Source: Hydrogenophaga taeniospiralis (GTDB taxonomy: Bacteria > Pseudomonadota > Gammaproteobacteria > Burkholderiales > Burkholderiaceae_C). Taken from it: a DNA stretch of 64,000 bases. Where the stretch lies: NCBI RefSeq assembly GCF_020510445.1, contig NZ_JAHBAG010000001.1:62001-126000 (forward strand), read 5' to 3'. A program made the translations under genes and the position numbers. This document shows positions 1 through 8,522 of this stretch, in pieces. How positions within the stretch are numbered: the first letter of the stretch is position 1; each line of letters opens with the position of its first letter. Below the pieces are notes generated by a model. The model did not search any database. It was not told the DNA's origin and worked only from the letters and a program-made list of their open reading frames with translations.

Positions 1-121
1 CATGTTCGTCATCAACCCACCGCACACGCTCAAGGCCGCGCTGCAGGCGGCCCTGCCGCAACTGCTGGCCATTCTGGGGCGCGGTCGGGGCAAGTCCCAG
101 TCGCTGGACACCGGCGGCTGA
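1..121 (+). CDS. rlmJ: 23S rRNA (adenine-N6)-methyltransferase RlmJ, C-terminal end only
   Basis: Only the last 40 or so codons are in the window. They are read in the frame of the ATG at position 2, but that ATG is internal, because the gene begins before the window. The visible peptide starts MFVINPPHTL, which matches the NPP(x)TL segment near the C terminus of RlmJ, the enzyme that methylates A2030 of 23S rRNA. NPP is a motif IV-type catalytic element of N6-adenine methyltransferases. The stop TGA is at 119-121. The next gene converges on it, with its stop 15 bases away. The identification rests on a short tail, so it is good but not certain. Confidence 0.7.
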   Translation, partial: MFVINPPHTLKAALQAALPQLLAILGRGRGKSQSLDTGG

Positions 122-135
122 GCCGTGCCGGCGCT

Positions 136-735
136 TCAAGGACGCGCCAGCACCATCGTCCAGTAGCGGCCATAGGTGCTGCCGCTGCGCTGCACGCAGG
201 CCACGCCCACGTGCACGTACCCCGTACGCATGAGGTTGCTGCAATGGCCGGGGCTGTCCAGCCAGCCCGACATCACGGCCGAAACGGATGACGGACCAGC
301 GGCGATGTTCTCCCCCACCGAGGTCCAGGCGTATCCCTCGGCCAGCACGCGCTGGTCGACGTTGCGGCCATCACGCCCGGTGTGCGAGAAATAGTTGTGC
401 CCCGCCATATCGGTCGAGTGGCGGGCCGCCGCTGAGAACAGGCGCGCGTCCCAGGCCAGCGGCGACACCGCCGGCATGGCCGTCGGGCCACAGCTGCGCG
501 CACGGGCCCTGGCCGCGTTGATCTGCTGGAGCAGGGTCGCCTGGAAGTCGGGCAGGCCGCAGCTGGTGCTGGCGTCCAGGGGCACCCAACCGCTGGCGGC
601 CTGATCGGGCGCAGGGGCGTCGGACCCATCGCCGCCGCCACAGGCGATCAACAGCGCCACCCCCAAGGCCCCCGCACCCAGCCAGGCCGGCACACGCCAC
701 GCCACCGGGCCGGGAAACACAAGGGAAGAGGTCAT
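136..735 (-). CDS. CAP/SCP-domain (YkwD-like) lipoprotein
   Basis: A 199-residue predicted lipoprotein. The hydrophobic N terminus ends in a lipobox (L-I-A-C, Cys32) followed by glycines and aspartates. That start (M at 735) is preferred over an in-frame ATG 34 codons upstream, because the upstream extension would bury the signal peptide. Residues about 65-199 form a CAP (cysteine-rich secretory, PR-1-like) domain. Its landmarks are visible: the H-S-T-D-M-A helix, F-S-H-T-G, V-G-E-N-I-A and S-P-G-H-C-S-N-L-M, carrying the paired His and acidic residues of the CAP cavity. Bacterial members are envelope proteins of mostly unknown role. It is convergent with rlmJ and divergent from the paa operon. 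The fold is confident; the function is not known. Confidence 0.85.
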   Translation of the reverse strand: MTSSLVFPGPVAWRVPAWLGAGALGVALLIACGGGDGSDAPAPDQAASGWVPLDASTSCGLPDFQATLLQQINAARARARSCGPTAMPAVSPLAWDARLFSAAARHSTDMAGHNYFSHTGRDGRNVDQRVLAEGYAWTSVGENIAAGPSSVSAVMSGWLDSPGHCSNLMRTGYVHVGVACVQRSGSTYGRYWTMVLARP

Positions 736-825
736 GAGGCGCGACTCTAGGGGCAAATGCCGCCCGTCGGGTAAGTGAATGTGTCGCCTCGCGGCACCCT
801 CGGTAAAACCCTGATGCCGCTCCCC

Positions 826-857
826 ATAATTAACCAACCGATCGGTCGGTTAATTAT
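826..857 (+). promoter_or_regulatory. TetR-type (PaaR-like) palindromic operator of the paa operon
   Basis: A 32-bp near-perfect palindrome with arms ATAATTAACC and GGTTAATTAT around a core containing ACCGATCGGT. Only one base pair breaks the symmetry. It lies 53 bases before paaA and partly overlaps a plausible -10 region (TATACT, 859-864). Paa operons of betaproteobacteria are typically controlled by the TetR-family repressor PaaR through palindromes rich in ACCGACCGGT-like sequence, with phenylacetyl-CoA as inducer. I infer that this is that operator. No paaR gene is in the window. Confidence 0.8.
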
Positions 858-910
858 CTATACTGCCGTCCTACCCGTGTCGCACCCACCGACCGGAGCA
901 GGAGAAGCCC

Positions 911-1933
911 ATGTACACCCAGTCTTTTTCGGTCGCGGACAGCGAGGCCAAGCCGGGCCCGAAGTCGGTGGCGCCACCGCCAGGCGCCGAAGAGGCGGCG
1001 CTGCAAACCCACTTCGATGCCGTGATCGACGCCGACGGCAAGATCGAGCCGCGCGACTGGATGCCCGAGGCCTACCGCAAGACCCTGGTGCGCCAGATCA
1101 GCCAGCACGCGCACAGCGAAATCGTGGGCATGCTGCCCGAGGGCAACTGGATCAGCCGCGCGCCCAGCCTCAAGCGCAAAGCCATCCTGATCGCCAAGGT
1201 GCAGGACGAGGGTGGCCACGGCCTGTACCTGTACAGCGCCGCCGAGACGCTCGGCACCAGCCGCGACCAGATGCTGGACGCGCTGCACGCTGGCCGGGCC
1301 AAGTACAGCTCGATCTTCAACTACCCCACGCTGAACTGGGCCGACGTGGGCGTGATCGGCTGGCTGGTGGACGGCGCGGCGATCATGAACCAGATCCCGC
1401 TGTGCCGCTGCAGCTACGGCCCCTACGCCCGCGCCATGATCCGCGTCTGCAAGGAAGAGAGCTTCCACCAGCGCCAGGGCTACGAGGCCCTGCTGGTGAT
1501 GATGCAGGGCACGGCCGAGCAGAAGGCCATGGTGCAGGACGCGGTGAACCGCTATTGGTGGAAATGCCTGGCCATGTTCGGCCCGCCCGACGCCGACAGC
1601 CCCAACAGCGTGCAGGGCATGCGCTGGGGCATCAAGCGCATCAGCAACGACGACCTGCGTCAGAAGTTCATCGACGCGACCGTGCCGCAGGCCGAGGTGC
1701 TGGGCGTGACCCTGCCCGACCCCGACCTGAAATGGAACGAAGCGCGTGGCCATTGGGACCACGGCCCCATCGACTGGGACGAATTCTGGGCGGTGGTCAA
1801 CGGCCACGGCCCCTGCAACAAGGAACGCCTGGCAACCCGCGTGAAGGCCCACGAACAAGGCCAGTGGGTGCGCGACGCCGCGATGGCGCACGCCGCCAGA
1901 CAACAAGCCCGCAACCTGAAGGAGGCCGCATGA
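911..1933 (+). CDS. paaA: phenylacetyl-CoA 1,2-epoxidase catalytic subunit PaaA
   Basis: A 340-residue protein, close to the usual length of PaaA, the diiron catalytic subunit of the phenylacetyl-CoA monooxygenase that epoxidises the aromatic ring with O2. Ferritin-like iron-ligand motifs are visible: DEGGHG (an ExxH) near residue 100, and [12 protein letters not shown] (the second carboxylate/ExxH helix) near residue 185. The ATG is preceded by GGAG (897-900, plus a second GGAG at 901-904). It is first in a tight paaABCDE operon, and its stop overlaps the paaB start (ATGA). A short charged N-terminal extension before the conserved part is common in betaproteobacterial copies. Confidence 0.96.
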   Translation: MYTQSFSVADSEAKPGPKSVAPPPGAEEAALQTHFDAVIDADGKIEPRDWMPEAYRKTLVRQISQHAHSEIVGMLPEGNWISRAPSLKRKAILIAKVQDEGGHGLYLYSAAETLGTSRDQMLDALHAGRAKYSSIFNYPTLNWADVGVIGWLVDGAAIMNQIPLCRCSYGPYARAMIRVCKEESFHQRQGYEALLVMMQGTAEQKAMVQDAVNRYWWKCLAMFGPPDADSPNSVQGMRWGIKRISNDDLRQKFIDATVPQAEVLGVTLPDPDLKWNEARGHWDHGPIDWDEFWAVVNGHGPCNKERLATRVKAHEQGQWVRDAAMAHAARQQARNLKEAA

Positions 1934-2277
1934 ACAAAAGCCCTCACCCCAACCCTCTCCCCAAGGGAGAGGGAGCGCCCACATCGACACCCGCGCTCAA
2001 GGAATGGCCGCTCTGGGAAGTGTTCGTCCGCAGCAAGCAGGGCCTGGAGCACAAGCACTGCGGCAGCCTGCACGCCAGCGACGCACAACACGCGCTGCAG
2101 ATGGCGCGCGATGTGTACACGCGTCGGCAGGAAGGCGTGAGCATCTGGGTGCTGCCGTCCAACGCCATCACCGCCAGCGAGCCCGACAGCAAGGACAGCT
2201 TCTTCGACCCGGCGGCCGACAAGATCTACCGCCATCCGACCTTTTACGAGATCCCTGAAAAAGTGGGGCACATGTGA
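1930..2277 (+). CDS. paaB: phenylacetyl-CoA epoxidase structural subunit PaaB
   Basis: 115 residues. PaaB is a small structural subunit that bridges PaaA/PaaC dimers in the epoxidase complex. The conserved core runs from [13 protein letters not shown] through YTRRQEG, SIWVLPS and FFDPA to the terminal [10 protein letters not shown]. The start is the ATG overlapping the paaA stop. The first 20 or so residues are not typical: they include [13 protein letters not shown], which is the translation of a dispersed CCCTCACCCC...GAGAGGG repeat at 1941-1974. The normal N terminus is therefore replaced or extended by a repeat insertion that kept the frame. The stop TGA overlaps the paaC ATG by one base. 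Confidence 0.95.
   Translation: MNKSPHPNPLPKGEGAPTSTPALKEWPLWEVFVRSKQGLEHKHCGSLHASDAQHALQMARDVYTRRQEGVSIWVLPSNAITASEPDSKDSFFDPAADKIYRHPTFYEIPEKVGHM
1941..1974 (+). repeat. dispersed CCCTCACCCC / GAGAGGG repeat inside paaB
   Basis: The segment begins CCCTCACCCCAACCCTCTCC and ends in AAGGGAGAGGG, so the CCCTCTCCC and GGGAGAGGG parts can pair. A two-unit inverted version is found within uvrA at 25976-26058. This element type is dispersed across many proteobacterial genomes, mostly between genes. Here it is translated as the N-terminal tail of PaaB. Confidence 0.8.
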
Positions 2278-3209
2278 TGGCCGCGACCGACCCGAGCGCC
2301 GCGCAGGACCGCTCCAAGCCAGCGAGCGCCCCCTTGGGGGGCAGCGCACCACACAAAGTGGGAAGCGTGGGGGCTCCCATTGAGTATTTGCTGCACCTGG
2401 CCGACAACGCCCTGGTGCTTGGCCAGCGCAACGCCGAGTGGTGCGGCCACGGCCCCGTCCTCGAAGAAGACCTGGCGCTGGCCAACAACAGCCTGGACCT
2501 GATCGGCCAGGCGCGGCTGCTCTACCAGCACGCGGCCAGCCTCATCAACGCCGACCCGGCCGAGGCCCAGCGTTTCGCGCACCTTCAGGGCGCGCGCCAG
2601 AACGGCCAGATCACTGAAGACACGCTGGCCTACTTCCGCGACACCGCCGAGTTCCGTTGCCACACGCTGATGGAGCTGCCGCACCACGGCCCGCTGGTGG
2701 GCTATGCGGTGAGCGAACGCGACTACGCCGTGACCATCGCACGCAACTTCCTCGTCAGCGCGCTCATGGTGCTGGTGTGGGACCGCCTGCAGGCGTCGAA
2801 GGACGCGCAACTGGCTGCCATCGCCGCCAAGTCCTTGAAGGAAGTGCGTTACCACCTGCGCCATGCGTCGGACTGGCTGGTGCGCTTCGGCGACGGCACC
2901 GAAGAGTCCCACCGCCGCGCGCAGGCGGCCATCGACCACCTGCTGCCCTACTGCGAGACCTTCTGGCAGCCGTCGCCCGCCGAGCAGGCGGCTTCGGCCG
3001 ATGGCAGCGGCGTGGACACCGCCGCCCTGCGCGATCACTGGAACGCCCTCGTCAACGACACCCTGACCGAGGCCACCCTCACGCGCCATGACCAGCCACA
3101 CGCGGGCTACGTGGCCCAGGGCCATGTGGGCGTGCACTCGGAGCACCTGGGCTTCCTGCTGGCCGAGATGCAGAGCCTGGCGCGTGCGCACCCGACCGCC
3201 ATCTGGTGA
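2277..3209 (+). CDS. paaC: phenylacetyl-CoA epoxidase subunit PaaC
   Basis: 310 residues. PaaC is the non-catalytic ferritin-like partner of PaaA and is needed for the active heterodimer. The recognisable core begins around residue 35 with YLLHLADNALVLGQRNAEWCGHGP. It continues through EEDLALANNSLDLIGQA, the segment around YFRDT and ELPHHG, and GHVGVHSEHLGFLLAEMQ near the end. Residues about 12-33 (SKPASAPLGGSAPHKVGSV) are unusual. They are encoded by a GC-rich comamonad repeat at 2310-2374, so this N terminus is a repeat-derived extension. The ATG overlaps the paaB stop, and the paaC stop lies 5 bases before the preferred paaD ATG. Confidence 0.95.
   Translation: MAATDPSAAQDRSKPASAPLGGSAPHKVGSVGAPIEYLLHLADNALVLGQRNAEWCGHGPVLEEDLALANNSLDLIGQARLLYQHAASLINADPAEAQRFAHLQGARQNGQITEDTLAYFRDTAEFRCHTLMELPHHGPLVGYAVSERDYAVTIARNFLVSALMVLVWDRLQASKDAQLAAIAAKSLKEVRYHLRHASDWLVRFGDGTEESHRRAQAAIDHLLPYCETFWQPSPAEQAASADGSGVDTAALRDHWNALVNDTLTEATLTRHDQPHAGYVAQGHVGVHSEHLGFLLAEMQSLARAHPTAIW
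2310..2374 (+). repeat. GC-rich comamonad repeat inside paaC
   Basis: The segment holds the signature GCGCCCCCTTGGGGGGCAGC followed by GTGGGAAGCGTGGGGGC. Related copies lie between genes (4947-4997, 18418-18490, 62459-62536) and inside uvrA and fdhA. Here it is read in frame near the paaC start. Confidence 0.75.
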
Positions 3210-3214
3210 ACCCC

Positions 3215-3739
3215 ATGAATGTGGCCACCCACGCTTCGCTGCAGGCCATCACCGAGGCACTGGCGCACCTGGCCGATCCGGAGATTCCGGTCATCAGCCT
3301 GCGCGAGCTGGGCATCCTGCGCGACGTGCGCGAGGGCGCCGACGGCGTGCCGGAAGTGGTCATCACGCCCACCTACAGCGGCTGCCCGGCCATGGGCCAG
3401 ATCGAGGACGACATCCGCGCGGCCCTGAACGCCGCCGGACTGCCCGGTCGTGTCATCACGCAACTCTCGCCCGCCTGGACCACCGACTGGATGAGCGGGG
3501 CCGCGCGCGAGAAGCTGCGCGCCTATGGCATCGCGCCGCCGCAATGTGGCAGCCAGTCCGACACGCCCGCCGGGGTGTTGAAGTTCAGCCGCTACGCGGT
3601 CCGGCACACCGCGGTGCCCTGCCCGCAATGCGGCTCGCCCAACACCACACAAACCTCACCTTTCGGCTCCACCGCGTGCAAAGCCTTGTACCGCTGCCTC
3701 GACTGCCTGGAACCCTTCGATTACTTCAAGCCGTACTGA
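3215..3739 (+). CDS. paaD: phenylacetate degradation protein PaaD (Fe-S assembly/maturation factor)
   Basis: 174 residues from the ATG at 3215. A GTG at 3206 that overlaps the paaC stop is an alternative start three codons upstream. I prefer the ATG because GGTGA lies about 6 bases before it. The N-terminal half is a MIP18/DUF59 domain (PEIPVISLRELGILRDV, and TPTYSGCPAM with its conserved Cys). The C terminus is a zinc-ribbon-like module with CPQCGS and CLDC pairs. PaaD-type proteins are required for epoxidase activity, probably by helping cluster or iron insertion. It is fourth in the paaABCDE operon, 4 bases before paaE. Confidence 0.93.
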   Translation: MNVATHASLQAITEALAHLADPEIPVISLRELGILRDVREGADGVPEVVITPTYSGCPAMGQIEDDIRAALNAAGLPGRVITQLSPAWTTDWMSGAAREKLRAYGIAPPQCGSQSDTPAGVLKFSRYAVRHTAVPCPQCGSPNTTQTSPFGSTACKALYRCLDCLEPFDYFKPY

Positions 3740-3743
3740 CACC

Positions 3744-4853
3744 ATGAGCCACGCCGCCCCCCGCTTCCACGAGCTCACCGTCTCGCGCATCCACCCCGAG
3801 GCCGCCGGATCGGTGGCGGTGTCGTTGCGCATTCCGCCCGAGCTGCGCGAGACCTTCGCCTTCGAGCCGGGCCAGTTCCTCACACTGCGCACCACCATCG
3901 CCGGGCAGGACGTGCGGCGCAGCTACTCCATCAGCAGCCCGCGCAGCCTGCTCACGCAGCAGGGTGAGCTCACGCTGGGCATCCGCCCGGTCGAAGGGGG
4001 CGTGTTTTCCAACTGGGCGGCGGCCGACCTCCAGGCCGGGGACACCCTCCGCGTGATGCCGCCCGACGGCCGCTTCACCGTGCACAAGCCGCGCGCCATC
4101 CACCGCGTGGGCTTCGCGGCCGGCTCGGGCATCACGCCCATCCTGTCCATCATGGCCAGCACGCTCGAAGAGTCGCCCGAAGCGAAATTCACGCTCGTCT
4201 ACGGCAACCGCCGCATGGCCAGTGTGATGTTCAACGAAGCGCTGCAGGACCTGAAGGACCGCTACCCCGGCCGCCTCACGCTGATCCACGTGCTCTCGCG
4301 CCAGGCGCAGGAGGTGCCGCTGCTCGAAGGCCGCATCGACGGCGACAAGGTGCGCGCCATCATCGCCGCGCTGCTGCCGGTGGGCAGCATGGACGAGGTG
4401 TTCATCTGCGGGCCGGAGGCCATGATCGAGGCCACGCAACAGGCGCTGCTGGAAGCCGGCGTGCGGCCCGACCGTGTGCACACCGAGCGCTTCACCTCGC
4501 CCACGCTCGAAGCCCTGCCCGCCGATCAGCGCCGGGCCGCGGTGCTGGGCCATCCGGCCGTGCCGACCAAAGGTGAAGTGGCGCTGACCGTGGTGCTCGA
4601 CGGCAAACCCCACCAGCTGCGCATGGGCAAGGACGAACACGTGCTGGACGTGGCGCTCAACGCCGGCCTGGACCTGCCCTGGTCGTGCCGCGGTGGCGTG
4701 TGCTGCACCTGCCGCGCCAAAGTGGTGGAAGGCGCCGTCACCATGGACAAGAATTTCACGCTCGAACCCTGGGAGACCGACAAAGGCTTCGTGCTGAGCT
4801 GCCAGGCGCGACCGACCACGGACAAACTGGTGGTCAGCTACGACGAGCGCTGA
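3744..4853 (+). CDS. paaE: phenylacetyl-CoA epoxidase reductase PaaE
   Basis: 369 residues, the normal length of PaaE, the flavoprotein that passes electrons from NADPH to the diiron subunit. The N-terminal ferredoxin-reductase module has the FAD motif RSYSIS near residue 56 and the nucleotide-binding GFAAGSGITP. It is followed by FICGPEAM. The C-terminal plant-type 2Fe-2S domain has Cys315, Cys320 and Cys323 in CRGGVCCTCRAKV and a fourth ligand at Cys353 (LSCQA). The ATG follows the paaD stop by 4 bases. It is the last gene of the operon here; the ligase, isomerase and hydratase genes of the pathway are not in this window. Confidence 0.96.
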   Translation: MSHAAPRFHELTVSRIHPEAAGSVAVSLRIPPELRETFAFEPGQFLTLRTTIAGQDVRRSYSISSPRSLLTQQGELTLGIRPVEGGVFSNWAAADLQAGDTLRVMPPDGRFTVHKPRAIHRVGFAAGSGITPILSIMASTLEESPEAKFTLVYGNRRMASVMFNEALQDLKDRYPGRLTLIHVLSRQAQEVPLLEGRIDGDKVRAIIAALLPVGSMDEVFICGPEAMIEATQQALLEAGVRPDRVHTERFTSPTLEALPADQRRAAVLGHPAVPTKGEVALTVVLDGKPHQLRMGKDEHVLDVALNAGLDLPWSCRGGVCCTCRAKVVEGAVTMDKNFTLEPWETDKGFVLSCQARPTTDKLVVSYDER

Positions 4854-4946
4854 ACAAGACGGTCAGCGCTGCCGGCGCCCACCGGTCGAGCCGGAGCGCG
4901 TGCCCCACCCCCACACACACCGAATATCCGGCTTCGCCGGTCCAAG

Positions 4947-4997
4947 GGTGTGGTCCCCCTGGGGGGAAGCCGCAACGCAGCGCAGGGGGGTCACACC
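4947..4997. repeat. GC-rich comamonad repeat between paaE and metY
   Basis: The 137-base gap between two convergent genes contains a CCGGCTTCGCCGG hairpin (4929-4941). This is followed by CCCCCTGGGGGGAAGC and a second G-rich arm, CGCAGGGGGG, that runs into the metY stop codon. It resembles the elements at 18418-18490 and 62459-62536. Its position across the 3' ends of both genes would suit a transcript end, but there is no U-tract. Confidence 0.6.
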
Positions 4998-6268
4998 GTG
5001 CCCAACGCCTGCTCCAGATCGGCGATCAGGTCGTCGATGTGCTCGATGCCAATGGACAGGCGAACCATGTCCGTGCTCACACCGGCCTTCTTCATCTCGT
5101 CCGGGTTGAGCTGGCGGTGCGTGGTCGTCGCCGGATGGCAGGCCAGCGACTTGGCGTCACCGATGTTCACGAGCCGGGTGAAGAGCTGCAGCGCGTCCTG
5201 GAAACGCGCGCCGGCGGCAATCGCGTCTTCTGACTTGAGTCCGAAACTGATGATGCCGGACGCGCGGCCACCCATGTATTGCTGCACCAGACGGTGGTCT
5301 TTGTGGTCGGGCAAACCGGCGTAGTGGACCCAGGCCACTTTGGGGTGGTTCTGCAGGTGGGTCGCCACCTTGACGGCGTTCTCACAGATCCGGTCCATGC
5401 GCAGCGCCAGCGTCTCGATGCCCTGCAGGATCTGGAACGCGTTCATGGGCGAGAGCGCCGCGCCCATGTTGCGCAGCGGCACCACGCGGGCGCGGCCGAT
5501 GTAGGCGGCGGCGCCCAGCGCTTCGGTGTAGACCACGCCGTGGTAGCTCACATCGGGCTCGTTCAGGCGCTTGAAGCGGGCCTTGTGCTGGGCCCAGGGG
5601 AATTTGCCGCTGTCGACGATGGCGCCGCCGATGGTGGTGCCGTGGCCGCCCAGGTACTTGGTGAGCGAGTGCACCACGATGTCGGCGCCGTGCTCGAACG
5701 GACGGCACAGGTAGGGGCTGGTCACGGTGTTGTCCACGATCAGCGGCACGCCCGCGGCGTGGGCCACGGCGGCGAGTGCGCCGATGTCGGTCACGTTGCC
5801 CAGTGGGTTGCCGATGGACTCGCAATAGATCGCCTTGGTCTTTTCGTCGATCAGCGCGGCGAACGCAGCCGGGTCGCGCGGGTCGGCGAAACGCACCGTG
5901 ATGCCCTGCTGCGGGAAGGTGTGGGCGAACAGGTTGTAGGTGCCGCCGTAGAGCGTGGAGGCCGAGACGATGTTGTCGCCCGCTTCGGCGATGGTCTGGA
6001 TCGCCGCCGTGATGGCCGCCATGCCCGAGGCCATGGCGAGCGCGCCCACGCCGCCTTCGAGCGCGGCCAGGCGCGCTTCGAGCACGCCATTGGTCGGGTT
6101 CATGATGCGGCTGTAGATGTTGCCGGCGACCTTGAGGTCGAACAGGTCGGCGCCGTGCTGCGTGTCGTCGAAGGCGTAGGCCACGGTCTGGTAGATCGGC
6201 ACGGCCACGGCCTTGGTGGTGGGGTCGGGCGTGTAGCCGCCGTGCACGGCGATGGTTTCGATCCTCAT
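4991..6268 (-). CDS. metY: O-acetylhomoserine sulfhydrylase (aminocarboxypropyltransferase)
   Basis: A 425-residue PLP enzyme of the Cys/Met metabolism family. The N terminus [21 protein letters not shown] is typical of O-acetylhomoserine sulfhydrylases, as is the length (cystathionine gamma-synthases are nearer 390). Phosphate-binding ASGMAA is at about residue 80. The Schiff-base Lys204 lies in [11 protein letters not shown]. The C-terminal substrate-binding [11 protein letters not shown] is intact. It makes homocysteine directly from O-acetylhomoserine and sulfide. The ATG has AGGAGA 9 bases upstream. The rlpA-like gene ends 40 bases before it on the same strand, so the two may be co-transcribed. 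The rest of the methionine cycle (ahcY, metF) is 10 kb away. Confidence 0.93.
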   Translation of the reverse strand: MRIETIAVHGGYTPDPTTKAVAVPIYQTVAYAFDDTQHGADLFDLKVAGNIYSRIMNPTNGVLEARLAALEGGVGALAMASGMAAITAAIQTIAEAGDNIVSASTLYGGTYNLFAHTFPQQGITVRFADPRDPAAFAALIDEKTKAIYCESIGNPLGNVTDIGALAAVAHAAGVPLIVDNTVTSPYLCRPFEHGADIVVHSLTKYLGGHGTTIGGAIVDSGKFPWAQHKARFKRLNEPDVSYHGVVYTEALGAAAYIGRARVVPLRNMGAALSPMNAFQILQGIETLALRMDRICENAVKVATHLQNHPKVAWVHYAGLPDHKDHRLVQQYMGGRASGIISFGLKSEDAIAAGARFQDALQLFTRLVNIGDAKSLACHPATTTHRQLNPDEMKKAGVSTDMVRLSIGIEHIDDLIADLEQALGTV

Positions 6269-6308
6269 GCTGTCGCTCTCCTGGGTGTGTTGTTGCGAAT
6301 CCGCGCGC

Positions 6309-6875
6309 TCATTCTCTCAGCAGCTCCACCGCGGTCACCCCGCGCTGGCGCAGGCCCAGGGCGTTGATCGCCGCCTGGCTGAGATCGATGACGCGCCCGC
6401 GCCGGAAAGGCCCGCGGTCGTTGATGCGCACCACCACTTCCTGGCCGGTGCGCACGCTGCGCACCCGCACCCGGGTGCCGAAGGGCAGGGTCTTGTGGGC
6501 CGCCGTGAAGGCGTGCATGTCGTAGCGCTCACCACTGGCGGTGCGCCGGCCGTGGAAACGCTTTCCGTACCAGGACGCGAGCCCTTGGTCGATCAACTCG
6601 TCGGAGGCAGATGGCGTCGCTGGCGCAGCGTGCGCCGCGGGAGCCTCCACGTTGGCAGGCCCGGGGGCTTCGGACGCGGACGCGGGCGCAGGCGTCGGTG
6701 CGGCTGCCGGCTCGTCCGCCGGCGATGCGTGGGAACGGACCGCCGGGCCCGGCCGCGGCTCATCGGGTGCCTGCTCGGACACGGGCGACGGCCCGGCGCA
6801 GGCAGCGACCAGGGTGGCCAGCAGGGCGATCGCGAGGCGCGGGCGACCGGCGGTGGGGTTCGGTGCGGAGGGCAT
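6309..6875 (-). CDS. RlpA-family septal ring lytic transglycosylase-like lipoprotein (first copy)
   Basis: 188 residues. The signal peptide ends in a lipobox (V-A-A-C, Cys26), then comes a Pro/Ala-rich linker (residues about 30-95). A double-psi beta-barrel domain follows: ASWYGKRFHGRRTASGE, HKTLPFGTRVRV, VRINDRGPF and VIDLS. RlpA proteins cleave denuded peptidoglycan glycan strands at septa. This copy has no SPOR domain, which usually targets RlpA to the septum, so its localisation may differ. AGGAA precedes the ATG. A paralogue with the same core sits at 16287-16706. Confidence 0.88.
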   Translation of the reverse strand: MPSAPNPTAGRPRLAIALLATLVAACAGPSPVSEQAPDEPRPGPAVRSHASPADEPAAAPTPAPASASEAPGPANVEAPAAHAAPATPSASDELIDQGLASWYGKRFHGRRTASGERYDMHAFTAAHKTLPFGTRVRVRSVRTGQEVVVRINDRGPFRRGRVIDLSQAAINALGLRQRGVTAVELLRE

Positions 6876-6959
6876 GGCATTTCCTGTCTGCTGATTGGAG
6901 CCAGCCCCGCGACCTTACCCGAGCAGCGGGCACATCACGCGCTCCCGAGCGCCCAGCCC

Positions 6960-8522
6960 TCAGCGCAGGCTCACGCTCTGCTGCTTCCACTGCGGCATCT
7001 GCCAGCGCTGGAAAGCGCCCAGCACGCTCGGGTCGCTGGCCTGGCGCTGGGGGGCGAGCGTGGCCAGATCGAGCACTTCGTAGCGGCGCTGGTACGCGCC
7101 CTCGCCCCGGGCTTCGCGCGCCACCAGCACCTGGCGCCCGCCCGGCACCCAGCCCGCGAGTTCGGCGTAGCCGATGCCCGGCAGGGTGGGCGCTGGCGGC
7201 AGCACGCTCAGCGTCCAGCCCCCGGCCTGCTTGCGCAGCAGCCAGAGTTCGCGCCAGCCCGCCATCGGCTGCACCGCCAGGGCCGCGGCGTTGCCTTCGC
7301 GGTTCACGCTGAACGAAGCCGTCCACACCACGCCGTGGCTGCACTGCGTCAACAGCGGCGCGCTGCCCGCCGCCCCGCCGTGCAGACTCACGCAAGTCTG
7401 CCCCGCCTGCGCGCCGGGGCTGGTGCGCAGCTGCAGGCCCTTGCCCGGGGCGCTGGCGGGAACCGCCGCCCAGCGCGAGGCGTTCACGTGCATCACCGCG
7501 TCGTTCATCAGGCCCGCATCGGTGTCGGGCAGGCCCTGGGGGTCCACCCGCGCCAGCGCCTCGAGCGCGCGCTCGGCGGCGGTGGCGGCGTCCGCACCGC
7601 CCGGCGCCCGGCGCGAGCGCTCGAAAGCCACCGCCGACCAGACGCTGGCGCGCCGCATCTGCAAGCGGTTTTTCAACACCGGCGGCAGGCCCGGCGCGTC
7701 GGCCTGGTCCAGCAGGCGGGCGCTGTCTTCCTGGCGCTGGATGCGCTGCAGCACACCGAGCGCGGGGTCTTCGCACGCCGGGTCGGTCAGGGCCAGCGCG
7801 GCACGGGCGCGTTGCTCGGCACTGGCCGCGGGCATGGCCAGCACGCGGGTGAACAGTTCGCCGTCGTAACAGATCTGCATGCGGTCCCCGATCTCGTGGC
7901 TGTTGAAGCGGATGCCGTAGCGCCCCGCCGCGTCCAGCTGGCCGAGCAGCGCTTCCTGGGCGCCGCGGGACAGGCCCGCGGCCGAGGCCCGTTGCGCCAG
8001 CCGCTGCGCCGCACCGGCCACGGCGTCGAGCACCTCGGCCCCCACCGGGCCCGACAGCTGCGCCGGGCTGGCCGCCCGCAGCCAGGCCGCACCGTAGCCA
8101 AACCCCAGGCCTTCGCTGCCCGCGCTGTCCTTGACGAAACGCAGCACCGCCAGCAGCTCGTCGGCGTGGGCCGCGTCCAGCGACAGGCGGCGCAACTGGC
8201 TGGCCCGCACGTAGCCACCGCGCTCGCGCTGGTGGTCCCAGACCTGCACGTACTCCAGGCGCTCGCCGCGGATCTCCACCAGCTCGCCCTGCCACAGCCG
8301 GGCCTGCTGGACCGCGGCGTCGCGTGGCGCGGCGCGCAGCGCCACGGCGTCCTGCACGATCAGCGCCTGCGGCGGCAGCGCCGGTGTTTGTGCCTCGGCG
8401 GCGTGGGCCTGGGGCGCCACGAACACCAGCAGCCAGGCCGCCGCCGCGGCCAGCGCGGCCGTGGCCACATAACGCAGACAGGTTTTCACGGCCGTCTCGG
8501 GTGGGTGTGCGAGGGCGTTCAT
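6960..8522 (-). CDS. secreted protein of unknown function with an SH3-like N-terminal region
   Basis: 520 residues. The N terminus has a transmembrane-type signal sequence ending near A-H-A (residue 41). Residues about 50-100 look like a bacterial SH3-type segment (VALRAAPRD, WQGELVEIRGERLEYVQVWD, GGYVRASQL). The central part is Ala/Arg-rich and probably helical. The C-terminal third has beta-propeller-like strands (WTASFSVN, LWLLRKQAGGW, RRYEVLDLATL). I do not recognise a characterised family. The start codon overlaps the stop of the upstream SPFH gene (ATGA), so the two are probably translated together and may act together at the cell envelope. Confidence 0.7.
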   Translation of the reverse strand: MNALAHPPETAVKTCLRYVATAALAAAAAWLLVFVAPQAHAAEAQTPALPPQALIVQDAVALRAAPRDAAVQQARLWQGELVEIRGERLEYVQVWDHQRERGGYVRASQLRRLSLDAAHADELLAVLRFVKDSAGSEGLGFGYGAAWLRAASPAQLSGPVGAEVLDAVAGAAQRLAQRASAAGLSRGAQEALLGQLDAAGRYGIRFNSHEIGDRMQICYDGELFTRVLAMPAASAEQRARAALALTDPACEDPALGVLQRIQRQEDSARLLDQADAPGLPPVLKNRLQMRRASVWSAVAFERSRRAPGGADAATAAERALEALARVDPQGLPDTDAGLMNDAVMHVNASRWAAVPASAPGKGLQLRTSPGAQAGQTCVSLHGGAAGSAPLLTQCSHGVVWTASFSVNREGNAAALAVQPMAGWRELWLLRKQAGGWTLSVLPPAPTLPGIGYAELAGWVPGGRQVLVAREARGEGAYQRRYEVLDLATLAPQRQASDPSVLGAFQRWQMPQWKQQSVSLR

